DNA of 51,544 bases from Candidatus Tayloriibacteriota bacterium (GCA_016188455.1 JACPHR010000019.1:1-51544); one strand, 5' to 3'. Positions 10,170 to 19,909 are shown, counted from the first letter of the stretch. Made by a program: numbers and translations. Notes: generated from the sequence alone by a model not told the origin.

Positions 10170-11117
10170 TTAAATTTTTCCGGGGCGCACGGGATAAAGC
10201 TCTGGATCTATAGTCCGTTCAAAACAGATATGACCCGGTCCATGTACCCAATTATCCGGTCCATACGGACCTTCACGCGGAACCGATTTCGGCACCGCTG
10301 GTAAATTGTTTAGATTCTGGGAGGCTGCATCAAAATCGGCGCATAATTCAAATACCAGCGCGCCCGTAACTTTGTACTCATACTCTTTCGCGGTAACGGG
10401 GTCAACAGGCATTCTGAATCCCGAAATCCGGTCGTTTAAATTCTGCAGAGATTTCGGCAGGGCTCCTTTTTGAGTCCAGTACGAATATACGATTTGATTT
10501 TGAATTGAGGAAAGTTCGGAAACACGCTGTTCATCCAGACGAATTTTTCGGATAGTCGCTGGAGAACCCATGACGAAAAATCCGTAAACAATCGCGGCAA
10601 CGACAAGGATCGGCGCTCCACACAAAAATTCTTTTCTGATTTTCGCCGCCGCGCCCGGACGCATCCGGATTTCCAGAAGACAATACCAGAGCACCAGTCC
10701 CGCCACCACGATTACGGAAACGGCTTTGGAAACGAACTTCACCGTAAGCTCTCCGCCCAAAAAATTATTGATAAGCAATATTACGTCAATCGTAAGAGTA
10801 AGTCCGGTGATAAAAATGGTGAGAGAATAAAGCCATCGGCGCAGAGGCAGAAGAAGTTTAGCCGGCTCCGCTATGGTCTCTTTTTTTATATAAGTGAATA
10901 GGAAAAGCGAGAGAGGGAAAATCACCAGGAGAGAAGCGATGGCGAAACGGATGCCGCCGGAATAGGGGTCGTAATAATAATTAAGCGGGTCCCGCCAAAC
11001 CGCGTCAAAAATGGCGAATAAAAGAGCGATAAGGCTGCCGGCGCTCCAGTAGAGCGTTACCATCGCTCCGGCGTAGAGGAAAAAATCCTTCGGAGTCATT
11101 TTTGCATCTGGATTCAT
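10170..11117 (-). CDS. DUF5671-like multi-TM membrane protein
   Basis: MTPKDFFLYAGAMVTLYWSAGSLIALLFAIFDAVWRDPLNYYYDPYSGGIRFAIASLLVIFPLSLFLF. Confidence 0.7.
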   Translation of the reverse strand: MNPDAKMTPKDFFLYAGAMVTLYWSAGSLIALLFAIFDAVWRDPLNYYYDPYSGGIRFAIASLLVIFPLSLFLFTYIKKETIAEPAKLLLPLRRWLYSLTIFITGLTLTIDVILLINNFLGGELTVKFVSKAVSVIVVAGLVLWYCLLEIRMRPGAAAKIRKEFLCGAPILVVAAIVYGFFVMGSPATIRKIRLDEQRVSELSSIQNQIVYSYWTQKGALPKSLQNLNDRISGFRMPVDPVTAKEYEYKVTGALVFELCADFDAASQNLNNLPAVPKSVPREGPYGPDNWVHGPGHICFERTIDPELYPVRPGKI

Positions 11118-11231
11118 GAGTTTTTAAGATTATTGATAAACAATCATCATACACCACTGTCTGTTATTTTTCAAAAAAATCGCCCCTCGCAAAAGCTCGG
11201 GACGACTGAAAAAATCTGCGGGAGTGAGAAG

Positions 11232-11456
11232 TTATTTTTGCACAATGGCATTGTCATGTGACATGGCTCTGTGTTTTTTCAAGTAGTAACCAATGCCCCC
11301 AAATGCCAAACTGGCGATAAAAAGAAAAATCGCCAGTCCGGACATGATATCGGCAAACCAATCTTCACTCCTGGCAACAAGTACGATGAGTAAAAAAAAC
11401 ATCGACAGAGCAAGCAAGACAACCGCGCCGATTCCGAAACCGGTCAAAGCAAGCAT
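11232..11456 (-). CDS. Small two-TM membrane protein
   Basis: 74 aa with two hydrophobic segments. Confidence 0.45.
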   Translation of the reverse strand: MLALTGFGIGAVVLLALSMFFLLIVLVARSEDWFADIMSGLAIFLFIASLAFGGIGYYLKKHRAMSHDNAIVQK

Positions 11457-11647
11457 AATTTTACCTTTCGTTTAAATTCCCGTGAACAAAACCTTCAATT
11501 ATACTAGGACAAAACCATATTAATGTCAACCACTATGCGTAAGAATAAGGTGAGTATGTTCGTATATCAAGCCTTGTAAACTAATAGGCATCATTGTACA
11601 CTTAATCATAGATTCAGCACACGAAAATCAAAACTACGGAGGACTCG

Positions 11648-11878
11648 ATGAGCAAAAAGAGTGTATTTTTGTCGAAGGTTTCAAGGTTTCTGGGACGTGG
11701 CGCTAGAAATTATTGCGCCAGCCGATTGAGCGAGAATCCGACTGATGCGGAAAAAATTTCCGCTCTCACCGGAGCGGTTCGTGAGCGACAAAAAAATCAT
11801 GCGGCAGACTCTCTGCCCTTTACTTCGAGGTCAGTCACCCGGGGAATTTATAAGTCACCACGCTCCATAAAATCCTAA
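11648..11878 (+). CDS. Small basic protein of unknown function
   Basis: 76 aa; GGAGG 5' of ATG (ctacggaggactcgatgagc); terminator-like hairpin downstream. Confidence 0.45.
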   Translation: MSKKSVFLSKVSRFLGRGARNYCASRLSENPTDAEKISALTGAVRERQKNHAADSLPFTSRSVTRGIYKSPRSIKS

Positions 11879-11898
11879 AATCAAGTGTTTTTCCAAGC

Positions 11899-11942
11899 CC
11901 CCGTTGTGGACATCGGATGTCCACAAACGGGGGCAATTTTTA
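11899..11942 (+). terminator. Rho-independent terminator-like hairpin
   Basis: gcccccgttgtggacatcggatgtccacaaacgggggc followed by aattttt. Confidence 0.65.
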
Positions 11943-11996
11943 TATCTTATTCTACCTGCCCCTCGCGAAGCTCGGTACCTCGGATTTAAAATCTTG

Positions 11997-13058
11997 CTAG
12001 ATTTTAAACTCTACGACATCTCCATCTTTGACCACATACTTCTTCCCTTCCGTGCGGACAAGGCCCTTTTCACGGGCGGCGGCGTAAGAGCCTGCCGCTA
12101 AAAGCGTGTCCCATGGAATAACCTCGGCGCGGATAAATTTTTCGCGGAAATCACCGTGGATGGCGGCGCCCGCCGCGGGCGCCGCCGACCCCTTCTCAAT
12201 CGTCCAGGCTCTGGTTTCATCTTCCCCCGTCGTAAAATACGTCATCAGTCCGAGCACTTCGTACGCCTTGCTGATAAGGGTTTCAAGTCCGGTGCCGAAG
12301 ATAGGGTCTATTTCCACATATGGAGACGCGGATTTTCGCAGATACGTACGTAGATTTGCGCTGATTCCTCTACCCGCGTGTGTCTGCGGTTTTTCATATC
12401 CGCGTTTATCTGCGGTCTCGGCATCGGTAGCCGAGACATTAAGGACATAGAGAATCGGCTTTTGGGTCAGCAGTTGCAAATGTTTTACATAAGGCGCTTC
12501 AAGCTCCGAGATGGGCTCGCCGTACGTGAGCCGCCCCGATTCCAGCGCTTTTCGGAAACGCTCCAGCACGTCCCTTTCAATGAGGGCTTCTTTCTTGCCG
12601 GTCTTGACCTCCTTGCCGAGGTTTTGCAGCCGTTTGCTGACCGTTTCCAAATCCGCCAGCACAAGCTCCAGATTAATAACTTCAACATCATTTAACGGCT
12701 CCACCTTGCCGGCAACATGAATAATGTCCTTGTCTTCAAATACCCGCACCACTTCCGCGATGGCATCCACCTCGCGGATGTGTGAGAGAAATTTATTGCC
12801 CAGCCCCTGCCCTTCCGCCGCGCCTTTGACCAAGCCGGCGATATCCACAAACTCCACCGCCGCCGGCACGGTCTTGGCTGACTTGCTGAACTCGGATAGT
12901 TTAGCGAGCCGAGGGTCCGGCACCGCCACCACCCCGACACTCGGGTCAATGGTGCAAAACGGATAATTCTCCGCGGGAACGCTCTGTTTGGTAAGCGCGT
13001 TAAACAAGGTACTTTTTCCGACATTCGGTAATCCTACAATCCCGATTGATAGACTCAT
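11997..13058 (-). CDS. ychF: Redox-regulated GTPase/ATPase YchF with in-frame repeat insertion
   Basis: [51 protein letters not shown]. Confidence 0.95.
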   Translation of the reverse strand: MSLSIGIVGLPNVGKSTLFNALTKQSVPAENYPFCTIDPSVGVVAVPDPRLAKLSEFSKSAKTVPAAVEFVDIAGLVKGAAEGQGLGNKFLSHIREVDAIAEVVRVFEDKDIIHVAGKVEPLNDVEVINLELVLADLETVSKRLQNLGKEVKTGKKEALIERDVLERFRKALESGRLTYGEPISELEAPYVKHLQLLTQKPILYVLNVSATDAETADKRGYEKPQTHAGRGISANLRTYLRKSASPYVEIDPIFGTGLETLISKAYEVLGLMTYFTTGEDETRAWTIEKGSAAPAAGAAIHGDFREKFIRAEVIPWDTLLAAGSYAAAREKGLVRTEGKKYVVKDGDVVEFKI

Positions 13059-13137
13059 AGTAAATGCGATAAAACTAAATTTAATAAACCACTACTCGCC
13101 CCGTAGTGAACCAAATCATAGAGGTTCTACTACTGAG

Positions 13138-13179
13138 GCCGACATTGGGCAATCCAACAATTCCTATGCTTAAACTCAT
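13138..13179 (-). pseudogene. Remnant/duplicate of ychF N-terminus ([14 protein letters not shown])
   Basis: Reverse strand atgagtttaagcataggaattgttggattgcccaatgtcgg encodes the same 14 residues as the ychF start. Confidence 0.75.
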
Positions 13180-13322
13180 CCGGAAAGTATATAGTAGTTA
13201 GTAATTAGTATCTAGTTAGTAACGGCTATTTTTGTTTATAATCAATATGGTAAATCTCTTGTAAGCATGAGGTGATTCCAGGATGTGCATAACCGGAAGC
13301 GGAATTAGGTTACAATAGAGTC

Positions 13323-15314
13323 ATGTACTCCAAAGGAAGTGCGTTTGTGATTGTGCTTGTCGCGCTCGCGCTCATCGGGGGCGCGGTTGTCTTGAATCCC
13401 TCGCCGGAGGGCGGCACACAGTTGGCGGCAATTTTTTCATGGTGGAATTCAAAAACGGCTACGACTCGAACAACCGTAGAGAAGCAGACGGCAGACACGA
13501 GAGTACTCGCGGATATAGAACGAGAGCTTGGATTGGCGGAGAAAACCGGCGGCATCAGCCCAACGGCCTATGGCGCGCTTGATATAAAGCTTAAAGCGTT
13601 GGAATCAAAAGGCGTGAACGCAAAGAAAGCGCGGGCAATGCTGGCGAAATTGAAAGTGGGGGGAAAGAAATCCCCCGCCGAAGACGGCGGCGCCCCCTTT
13701 ACAAAAGGGGGGATTAAATCCTCTGCGGAAGGAAAGGCAAGCTCGGTCGCGCAGTCGCAGTTTGCCGCCGTCAAACGGGAAATAGAAGACGCGGAGAAGA
13801 AAGGCGGCCGTTTCGGGGAGGAGCATAGCGCGAGGGTTTTGCGCGACCTCGCGTCTTTTGAAACGGGAGGATACGATAGGAGTGAAATTGAACGTTTGCG
13901 ACAGATTGTCTACCGCTTGAGCCCGCACATCGTCGACAAGGCGAGGGCCGAAGAAGAGGCAAGGAAGGCGGCGAAGAGGGCTTCGGCGCCTTCAGTCGCG
14001 CCCACGCAAGACGAAGGGTGCGTTGAAGCGCCTCCCGTACTCGTCGCCGACATCACGGATGTCTCAAAAATCCAGAAAATCACTGCGCCCGGCACGGCTT
14101 CCTCCGAAGGCCCTAAAGGGCATTCCTTCATCTGGACGGGCGGAGCGCGGGTGCCAATTTACGCGCCGGTTGCGGGAATCTTTGACTCCGGTTCATATTC
14201 AAAAGACCACGCCGAAAGCAAGGCGCAGTATCTCTTATTTTTCCGCGTGAAGGAGGCGTGCGGTTTTCAATTCAAATTTGACCACATTGACGAACCCGTC
14301 TCGGCCATTCGGGCCGAGCTTCCGTCCACGCCAAAAATCGCCGACAGTCGCGGCACTCCGAGTACGAAGCAGCTGGAGTTCGCCGCGGGCGAACTCATTG
14401 GGTATACCTCCGGCAACGCGCCTTCGGGAAATTGGGACTTTGGGCTTTACAACATGAATAAGCAAGGCGCGCTTTCGGCGCACGGCTGTTACGCTTCACA
14501 TTGTAATTCCGTCTGCTGGCCTGATTTCTTTTCTGTGAAGAAACGGGATATGTATCGGCGATTGTTGGAAGGACCGGAACTCGTATGCTCGCCCTCGGCG
14601 CAACAGAGCGAAACTGCCGGAACGGTCGGCAGTGGGCAATCGCCCAAACCCGTAACGAAAACTGAAAACAATTCCGAACCGCCGCTCTTGCTCAAGAGTA
14701 TCGGCGTTGACCTCGGATACTTTGACGCCGCGACCGGCAGAGCTGGCGATTTTGTCTTCACTAGAAACCCCTTGCAGTTTAACGTGCTCCTGACCGAGTT
14801 CGGCTTCACTATTCCCGCCAATCAAAGCGCGACCCGTATGGACAAGAGAAATCCGCAACCGACTTTTGAGCTTCCGATGGGAACCAAAGTTCGCTCACTG
14901 GTGGACGGCATCGTTGTTGAAGTGCCTAGACTATATAGCGGAGATTATTCAATCATGGTCGCTCCTTCTTCAAACAGTAATTGGCGCTACGAAACCGAAC
15001 ATGTCGCCAACCCGCTGGTGAAAGTCGGAGACAGAGTTACGGCCGGAGAGGTTATCGCGGAAGTCAGCCCGCATAGCAGCGTAAACAACAGCGGCTACGG
15101 CCTCGTTGAGATAGGGATTCTTAATGGAGGAGGCAATACGCCGGAACATCTCTGTCCGTTCGCCTACCTTGACCCGTCAATCAAGGACGACATCCAGAAA
15201 AAATTGCGCGCGTTTTATAAATCATGGGAGGAGTATCGGGGCGACAACACGCTTCACAACGAAGCGGCGCAGCCGGTGCCGGGATGTCTTTCGCTTGAAC
15301 CGATCAAGGGGTAA
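13323..15314 (+). CDS. Exported protein with LytM/M23-like domain(s)
   Basis: N-terminal TM; MGTKVRSLVDGIVVEVPRLYSGDYSIMV...VKVGDRVTAGEVIAEVSPHSS. Confidence 0.6.
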   Translation: MYSKGSAFVIVLVALALIGGAVVLNPSPEGGTQLAAIFSWWNSKTATTRTTVEKQTADTRVLADIERELGLAEKTGGISPTAYGALDIKLKALESKGVNAKKARAMLAKLKVGGKKSPAEDGGAPFTKGGIKSSAEGKASSVAQSQFAAVKREIEDAEKKGGRFGEEHSARVLRDLASFETGGYDRSEIERLRQIVYRLSPHIVDKARAEEEARKAAKRASAPSVAPTQDEGCVEAPPVLVADITDVSKIQKITAPGTASSEGPKGHSFIWTGGARVPIYAPVAGIFDSGSYSKDHAESKAQYLLFFRVKEACGFQFKFDHIDEPVSAIRAELPSTPKIADSRGTPSTKQLEFAAGELIGYTSGNAPSGNWDFGLYNMNKQGALSAHGCYASHCNSVCWPDFFSVKKRDMYRRLLEGPELVCSPSAQQSETAGTVGSGQSPKPVTKTENNSEPPLLLKSIGVDLGYFDAATGRAGDFVFTRNPLQFNVLLTEFGFTIPANQSATRMDKRNPQPTFELPMGTKVRSLVDGIVVEVPRLYSGDYSIMVAPSSNSNWRYETEHVANPLVKVGDRVTAGEVIAEVSPHSSVNNSGYGLVEIGILNGGGNTPEHLCPFAYLDPSIKDDIQKKLRAFYKSWEEYRGDNTLHNEAAQPVPGCLSLEPIKG

Positions 15315-15345
15315 CTAGGCGAGGATATAAGCTTTTTGCAAAATT

Positions 15346-16209
15346 TTAGGGACAATTAAGCGCTCTGCGCCAACCGGCCGTTTGGGCTTCTTGTTCGGAG
15401 CAAAACCAACGTTCGCCGCGGCTCTCATCAATGGTGGTTTTGGCGTAAGAACCGCAGCCTTGAAGGTGATAAATTTTCTCGCCTGAGGCGCTGATGTTGC
15501 CCTTGACGGCGCATGAAGGATTTGAAGCGGATGCTTGCGCCGCCGACGGCATTACTGCCGTCGCGGGAGCGGCCGCCGAAACGCAGGCGGCCCAAAGGCC
15601 GAGCTTGCTTTCACGCGCCTGCTTTTCAGCCGCCACAAACTGGCTCTGATACTTCACATCTGGCGGATAGGAATACGACTTGGCAAATCCTTGCGCCACA
15701 AGTTCTTGATTGACAAGCACATCGCCGAGCCAGACGTATCGAAGCAGACGATTGTATTTGTCGCGGTCGGTAATGTCTTTTTCAAGCCGCACCGTTTTAC
15801 CCTCAACCAGTTCCCGGTTTTTCTTTGACGCTGCCACGCCGAAACACTGCACGGGTTTGCGAGGGTCAACCGTCTCGGGCGTATCAACGCCGATGTAGCG
15901 CACCCTCTCGCCGCCCTCAAGCTCAATGGTATCGCCATCCACCGCGCGGACAACGCGGACGAGGCCGTCCGCGGACACCGCAACGCCGTTCTTCGTCGAG
16001 CCGTTATTCAACATTCCAACATTCTCAAGAATGTTGGAATGTTGCTCAAAGACAGACACAGACGCGGCAGTTTTGGCGCTCTCAACCGCCGCTGTTTGCG
16101 CCGGCAACAGATTTAATTTTCCTCCACTGAAAGCGGAGCCGATAAAAATGCCGGCAAGGAGTATTGCCGCGCCGCCCGCGGCGTATAGGATTTTCTTTGA
16201 GATGAACAT
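15346..16209 (-). CDS. Exported thermonuclease (SNase-like) with C-terminal Cys-rich segment
   Basis: VVRAVDGDTIELEGGERVRYIGVDTPETVDPRKPVQCFGVAASKKNRELVEGKTVRLEKDITDRDKYNRLLRYVWLGDVLVNQELVAQGFA. Confidence 0.9.
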   Translation of the reverse strand: MFISKKILYAAGGAAILLAGIFIGSAFSGGKLNLLPAQTAAVESAKTAASVSVFEQHSNILENVGMLNNGSTKNGVAVSADGLVRVVRAVDGDTIELEGGERVRYIGVDTPETVDPRKPVQCFGVAASKKNRELVEGKTVRLEKDITDRDKYNRLLRYVWLGDVLVNQELVAQGFAKSYSYPPDVKYQSQFVAAEKQARESKLGLWAACVSAAAPATAVMPSAAQASASNPSCAVKGNISASGEKIYHLQGCGSYAKTTIDESRGERWFCSEQEAQTAGWRRALNCP

Positions 16210-16302
16210 CGCGTCTTATTGCAAATAGCCACAGCCGGTCCGTGAGATAAAGGCCGACTTTTTTCTCTTGAAACTTCCGAACTTATCAACTTCTAAACTT
16301 TC

Positions 16303-16893
16303 TCAATGCGCCCCGCTCCCCCAGTGTTCAAAGCGGTGCCGCCACTCGGCGGCGCGGGTTTCGGAAATAAATTTGAGCGGACCGATTTTTTTCACCCGGA
16401 CGCGGAAACCGGCGAACCAAAGAATGCACTTGCGGATTTCATTGGTGGTGTCGCCGAAAACAAAGCGCGCCAGGAGAGGCTGCGCGTCCGACATCACGAA
16501 CACCCGCGCGCTCTTGCCCGTCATCAAACGTTTCCAAAAATAACCGGCGCCAATGCCGCTCTCTTTGAAGTGAAAGGCAAAATTCGGCAGCCAAATGCGG
16601 TCAAAAAGACCCTTGAGAATGGCCGGCATGGTTGACCACCAGCTCGGGTAAAAAATCACGAAATGTTCGGCCCAGCGGATATTTTCCTGCACTTTCAGCA
16701 AATCCGGCTCAAGCGCCTGGATGGCTTTATAGCCATGGTGGAGAATCGGGTCAAAGGCGATATCGCCGAGATTCGTCCGCCGGACCTCATGCCCGGCTTC
16801 TCGCGCGCCCCGCTCATAAGCATCGGCAAAGGAACCGCTGAGCGTTTCTTTGTCGGGGTGGCCGAGTAAGATGAAAATTTTCTTTTTTCTCAT
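16303..16893 (-). CDS. NAD(P)H quinone oxidoreductase, flavodoxin-like fold
   Basis: KKIFILLGHPDKETLSGSFADAYERGAREAGHEV...HFVIFYPSWWSTMPAILKGLFDRI. Confidence 0.88.
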   Translation of the reverse strand: MRKKKIFILLGHPDKETLSGSFADAYERGAREAGHEVRRTNLGDIAFDPILHHGYKAIQALEPDLLKVQENIRWAEHFVIFYPSWWSTMPAILKGLFDRIWLPNFAFHFKESGIGAGYFWKRLMTGKSARVFVMSDAQPLLARFVFGDTTNEIRKCILWFAGFRVRVKKIGPLKFISETRAAEWRHRFEHWGSGAH

Positions 16894-16894
16894 A

Positions 16895-17083
16895 TAGAAC
16901 CTACCTCAAAAAATAATACCGTAACGAGGGCGTTTCTGTGCGCGCGGGGCGAAGCCGCGGAGACCGAGACATATCCTAGACATGCCGAGGTTGAGCGGCA
17001 AGCCGCAACCGGACAGAAACGCCCGCAGTGGCCAAGCTTATTTATATTATTATTCATGGCGGTTATTTTTGAGATAGGTTCTA
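16895..17083. mobile_element. ~189-bp MITE-like element with terminal inverted repeats and internal hairpins
   Basis: Left end tagaacctacctcaaaaaataa; reverse complement of right end tagaacctatctcaaaaataa; inner gggcgtttctgt/acagaaacgccc. Confidence 0.6.
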
Positions 17084-17084
17084 G

Positions 17085-17309
17085 TTACTCTTTAATCTCC
17101 CTCAACTCATTTTCATGAGCTTTGATGACTTGGAGCGCCGCTTCCGTCCCGTCCCTGCCTTTGGCAATTTCTGCTTTGAATTCCTCAGCCAGTTTCATGA
17201 AAAGGTCCGGATATTTTTCAACTAGCCCCACAAATTCATCCTGCTCCGCGGGCGTTAGGCCGCCAAGTTTTTGGGAAACGGCTTTTTTGAATAAAAAATC
17301 GGCAAACAT
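17085..17309 (-). CDS. Hypothetical small acidic protein
   Basis: 74 aa ORF MFADFLFKKAVSQKLGGLTPAEQDEFVGLVEKYPDLFMKLAEEFKAEI. Confidence 0.55.
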   Translation of the reverse strand: MFADFLFKKAVSQKLGGLTPAEQDEFVGLVEKYPDLFMKLAEEFKAEIAKGRDGTEAALQVIKAHENELREIKE

Positions 17310-17370
17310 AGCGAGAGTTTAGCAAGTTCTTGGCATATAATCAACACGGGGGTAAAACGCAAGGAGAAAC

Positions 17371-17408
17371 GCAAGGAGACTCCTTGATACATCAAGGAGT
17401 CTCCTTGC
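17371..17408. repeat. Palindromic element, 18-bp arms with 2-nt centre
   Basis: gcaaggagactccttgat/ac/atcaaggagtctccttgc. Confidence 0.9.
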
Positions 17409-17435
17409 TACGCCTTTAGCGGTTCGTTAGGGCTG

Positions 17436-18149
17436 TTAGCGAACATCTCTGTGCTTTTTGGTCAGAGGCCGATGCAAAATTACCTCCGAAAAGAAATTGC
17501 CGGCGTAAAGCAGGCCGGTTTTGAAAAACCCTTGGCCCTTAAATCTTCGGCCGGAGGTCCAGACGGAAAAGGAAGCCTTGAACTTTACTTTGCCGACCTT
17601 GTGCAGCCGCCGCGCCATGTTCGTATCATCGCCGTAAAAATTGATACTGGTGTCAAAACCGCCAATGTCACGAAGGGCGTCACGCTTGATGACGCAATTG
17701 CCGCCAACCGCCATATACCCCAGCAAAAAATAAACGGGGGTGGCAAGACAGTACCAGTAAACTCGCACTAAAACACTTTCAAGCCGCGTCAAATCCCAGT
17801 AAAAAAATGGGCCGCTCAGGCAGACAAGGTCGGGCCGCCGCGTGAATTCTTTGGCCGCCGACGGCAACCAATTCTTGTCAATCTCGGTGTCGGCGTCAAG
17901 ATACGCCACCAACTCACTTTGGACTTCCAAGAGACCCCTCTGGCGGGCGGCGTTCGGCCCTTTTCGCGGCTCCGAAACCAGGCGCGCTCCGCTAAACTTT
18001 CCGACAACCTCGGCCGTGCCGTCGGTGGAACCGTTATTTACGACAATAATTTCCGCGAAATTTTCGCCGCCCTCCCTGAAAATGCTCGAGAGGCATCGGC
18101 CGATATAACGCTCTTCATTGTAGGCGGGAATGACGATGCTAATCTTCAT
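17436..18149 (-). CDS. Family 2 glycosyltransferase
   Basis: MKISIVIPAYNEERYIGRCLSSIFREGGENFAEIIVVNNGSTDGTAEV...LVAYLDADTEIDKNW. Confidence 0.92.
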   Translation of the reverse strand: MKISIVIPAYNEERYIGRCLSSIFREGGENFAEIIVVNNGSTDGTAEVVGKFSGARLVSEPRKGPNAARQRGLLEVQSELVAYLDADTEIDKNWLPSAAKEFTRRPDLVCLSGPFFYWDLTRLESVLVRVYWYCLATPVYFLLGYMAVGGNCVIKRDALRDIGGFDTSINFYGDDTNMARRLHKVGKVKFKASFSVWTSGRRFKGQGFFKTGLLYAGNFFSEVILHRPLTKKHRDVR

Positions 18150-18358
18150 AAGTTAAACATACCAAATATACTAATGCATACGAATCTCCGAATAACTACG
18201 AATTACGAATATAGGTCAAACCTATAGTTCACCTTCGCTCGGACGAAATGTGAAATCAGAATTTTCCACTTCGCTCCTCGCTAGCCGAAATAAGAAAGAG
18301 CAGAATTAGTAGCCATTGGTAGTATTTAGTATAATTCGTATATTAGTATGGCGCTAGC

Positions 18359-19081
18359 CTAACGGACTTCTTCCCAAACCTTGCTGTAGGTCCGGCCGAA
18401 GAGCAAAAGCCATACGGTGTCCCTAAACCAAGTAAGCATGAGCCGCCACCAGCCGAGTTGGTGCGCCCGCCGTCCGGTGTGATAGACGGTAAGCGAGGGG
18501 ACGGTTCGGGTTTGGCCCAGCTTCCTCAGTCGCCGAAAAAGCTCAAAGTCCTCGCCGGCCGCCAGATTTTCGCGGAAACCGCCCACAGCCTTAAACGGCT
18601 CCCGTTTAATCATTTGAAATTCGCCGCCGGCCGCGCCAATCGGCAAAAAATTGTTCTGCGCCATAAAAAGATAATTAAAGATGGTGGAAAAAATCCGGTC
18701 GGTCAGAGTCTCTCGGTCGGGCAAAATTTTAAGGAAACAATTGGCCGCGACAAGATTTTGGCGGCTGCTAAAATTCGCAAGCATGCGGCTAAAAAAGGCG
18801 TCGGGTTCAGGAATAATCACGTCGGCGTCCAAAAAGACAAGGTACTCGCCCCGGGCTTCGGCGGCGCCGAGATTGCGGCCGGCGGCAATGGTCTGCCTTT
18901 TTTTGCCATGGTATATCAAAACTTTATCGGCGTATTTTTTAGCAATGAGCACGGTGCTATCGGTACTGCGGCCGTCCGAAATAATTATTTCCAAAGAGTG
19001 TTTTTTGCACCGGTGTAAATTCCGCAGAGTGGCTTCCAAAAAACGCTCCTCGTTTAAGGTTGGAATGATAACGGAAATCAT
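18359..19081 (-). CDS. Family 2 glycosyltransferase
   Basis: MISVIIPTLNEERFLEATLRNLHRCKKHSLEIIISDGRSTDSTVLIAKKYADKVLIYHGKKRQTIAAGRNLGAAEARGEYLVFLDADVIIP. Confidence 0.92.
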   Translation of the reverse strand: MISVIIPTLNEERFLEATLRNLHRCKKHSLEIIISDGRSTDSTVLIAKKYADKVLIYHGKKRQTIAAGRNLGAAEARGEYLVFLDADVIIPEPDAFFSRMLANFSSRQNLVAANCFLKILPDRETLTDRIFSTIFNYLFMAQNNFLPIGAAGGEFQMIKREPFKAVGGFRENLAAGEDFELFRRLRKLGQTRTVPSLTVYHTGRRAHQLGWWRLMLTWFRDTVWLLLFGRTYSKVWEEVR

Positions 19082-19677
19082 AGTTGGGAAGAGCTAAAAT
19101 GACGCTTCAAAAATCGGGCAAAGCCGTACATTAAAGCGGCAAATATGATTACCAGAGCGCTGACGAAAAGAATTTTCAATCCATCGGCCACCAGAAAGTA
19201 AAAGTTGCCGAAGAAATAGCCGACGGCCATGAGCGCGGCCGTCCAGATAAAGCCCCCCAGGAGATTAAAAATCAGAAATTTCTTGAATGGAATTTTGCTC
19301 GCGCCGGCGGCCATGATGGTCGGCACGGCAAAACCGAAGCCCATGGTTATTTTGGAAATGAAAAGAATTTTCGTGTCATGGCGCCTAAAAACCCCTTCCA
19401 TTTTTTCAAAAATTTCCCGAGTGACGCCAAAAAAATGGCCGAATCGCCGCAGAAAAGGTTCGGCCGCCCCGCGGCCGACCCAGTACCAAATGATATCGGC
19501 CGTCAAGTCGCCCAGAAGAAGCGTCGTATAGATGGGCAACAAAGAAAACCCGCCGAGCCGAAGCATCAGTCCGCTCGCCAACATCACAATGGGACCCTCA
19601 AAAATAGTCCCCAAAAATACAAAGGGGTATCTGTAAGTCGCCAAAAAAACCGCCAATGCGCCGAAAATTCCTTCCAT
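19078..19677 (-). CDS. DedA-family (SNARE-associated/VTT) membrane protein
   Basis: FLGTIFEGPIVMLASGLMLRLGGFSLLPIYTTLLLGDLTADIIWYWVGRGAAEPFLRRFGHFFGV. Confidence 0.85.
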   Translation of the reverse strand: MEGIFGALAVFLATYRYPFVFLGTIFEGPIVMLASGLMLRLGGFSLLPIYTTLLLGDLTADIIWYWVGRGAAEPFLRRFGHFFGVTREIFEKMEGVFRRHDTKILFISKITMGFGFAVPTIMAAGASKIPFKKFLIFNLLGGFIWTAALMAVGYFFGNFYFLVADGLKILFVSALVIIFAALMYGFARFLKRHFSSSQL

Positions 19678-19776
19678 ACGGTATATTATACATCATTATC
19701 TTTGGCGCGACATGAGGATAGCCTCATTTAGGCGAAACTGCAAAACCAGCCAAGTTGAATCGAACATTTTGCCATA

Positions 19777-19835
19777 TGGACCCAGCGAGAATCGGACTCG
19801 CGTCTTGGCAATGTCCCGATAACTCTAGTGGGCCA
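19777..19835 (-). pseudogene. tRNA-like remnant (GCC-type loop, T-arm and acceptor visible; too short)
   Basis: Reverse strand ...cattgccaagacgcgagtccgattctcgctgggtcca; normal T-arm but only ~59 nt to a matching 5' acceptor. Confidence 0.4.
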
Positions 19836-19838
19836 ATG

Positions 19839-19909
19839 TGGACCCGAGGGGAATCGAACCCCTGCCCCAGCAATGCGAATGCTGTGTAATACCACTTTAC
19901 TACGGGCCC
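19839..19909 (-). tRNA. tRNA-Ala (anticodon CGC)
   Basis: gggcccg ta gtaaagtggtattac a cagca-ttcgcat-tgctg gggc agggg-ttcgatt-cccct cgggtcc a; has the G3-U70 pair. Confidence 0.8.
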
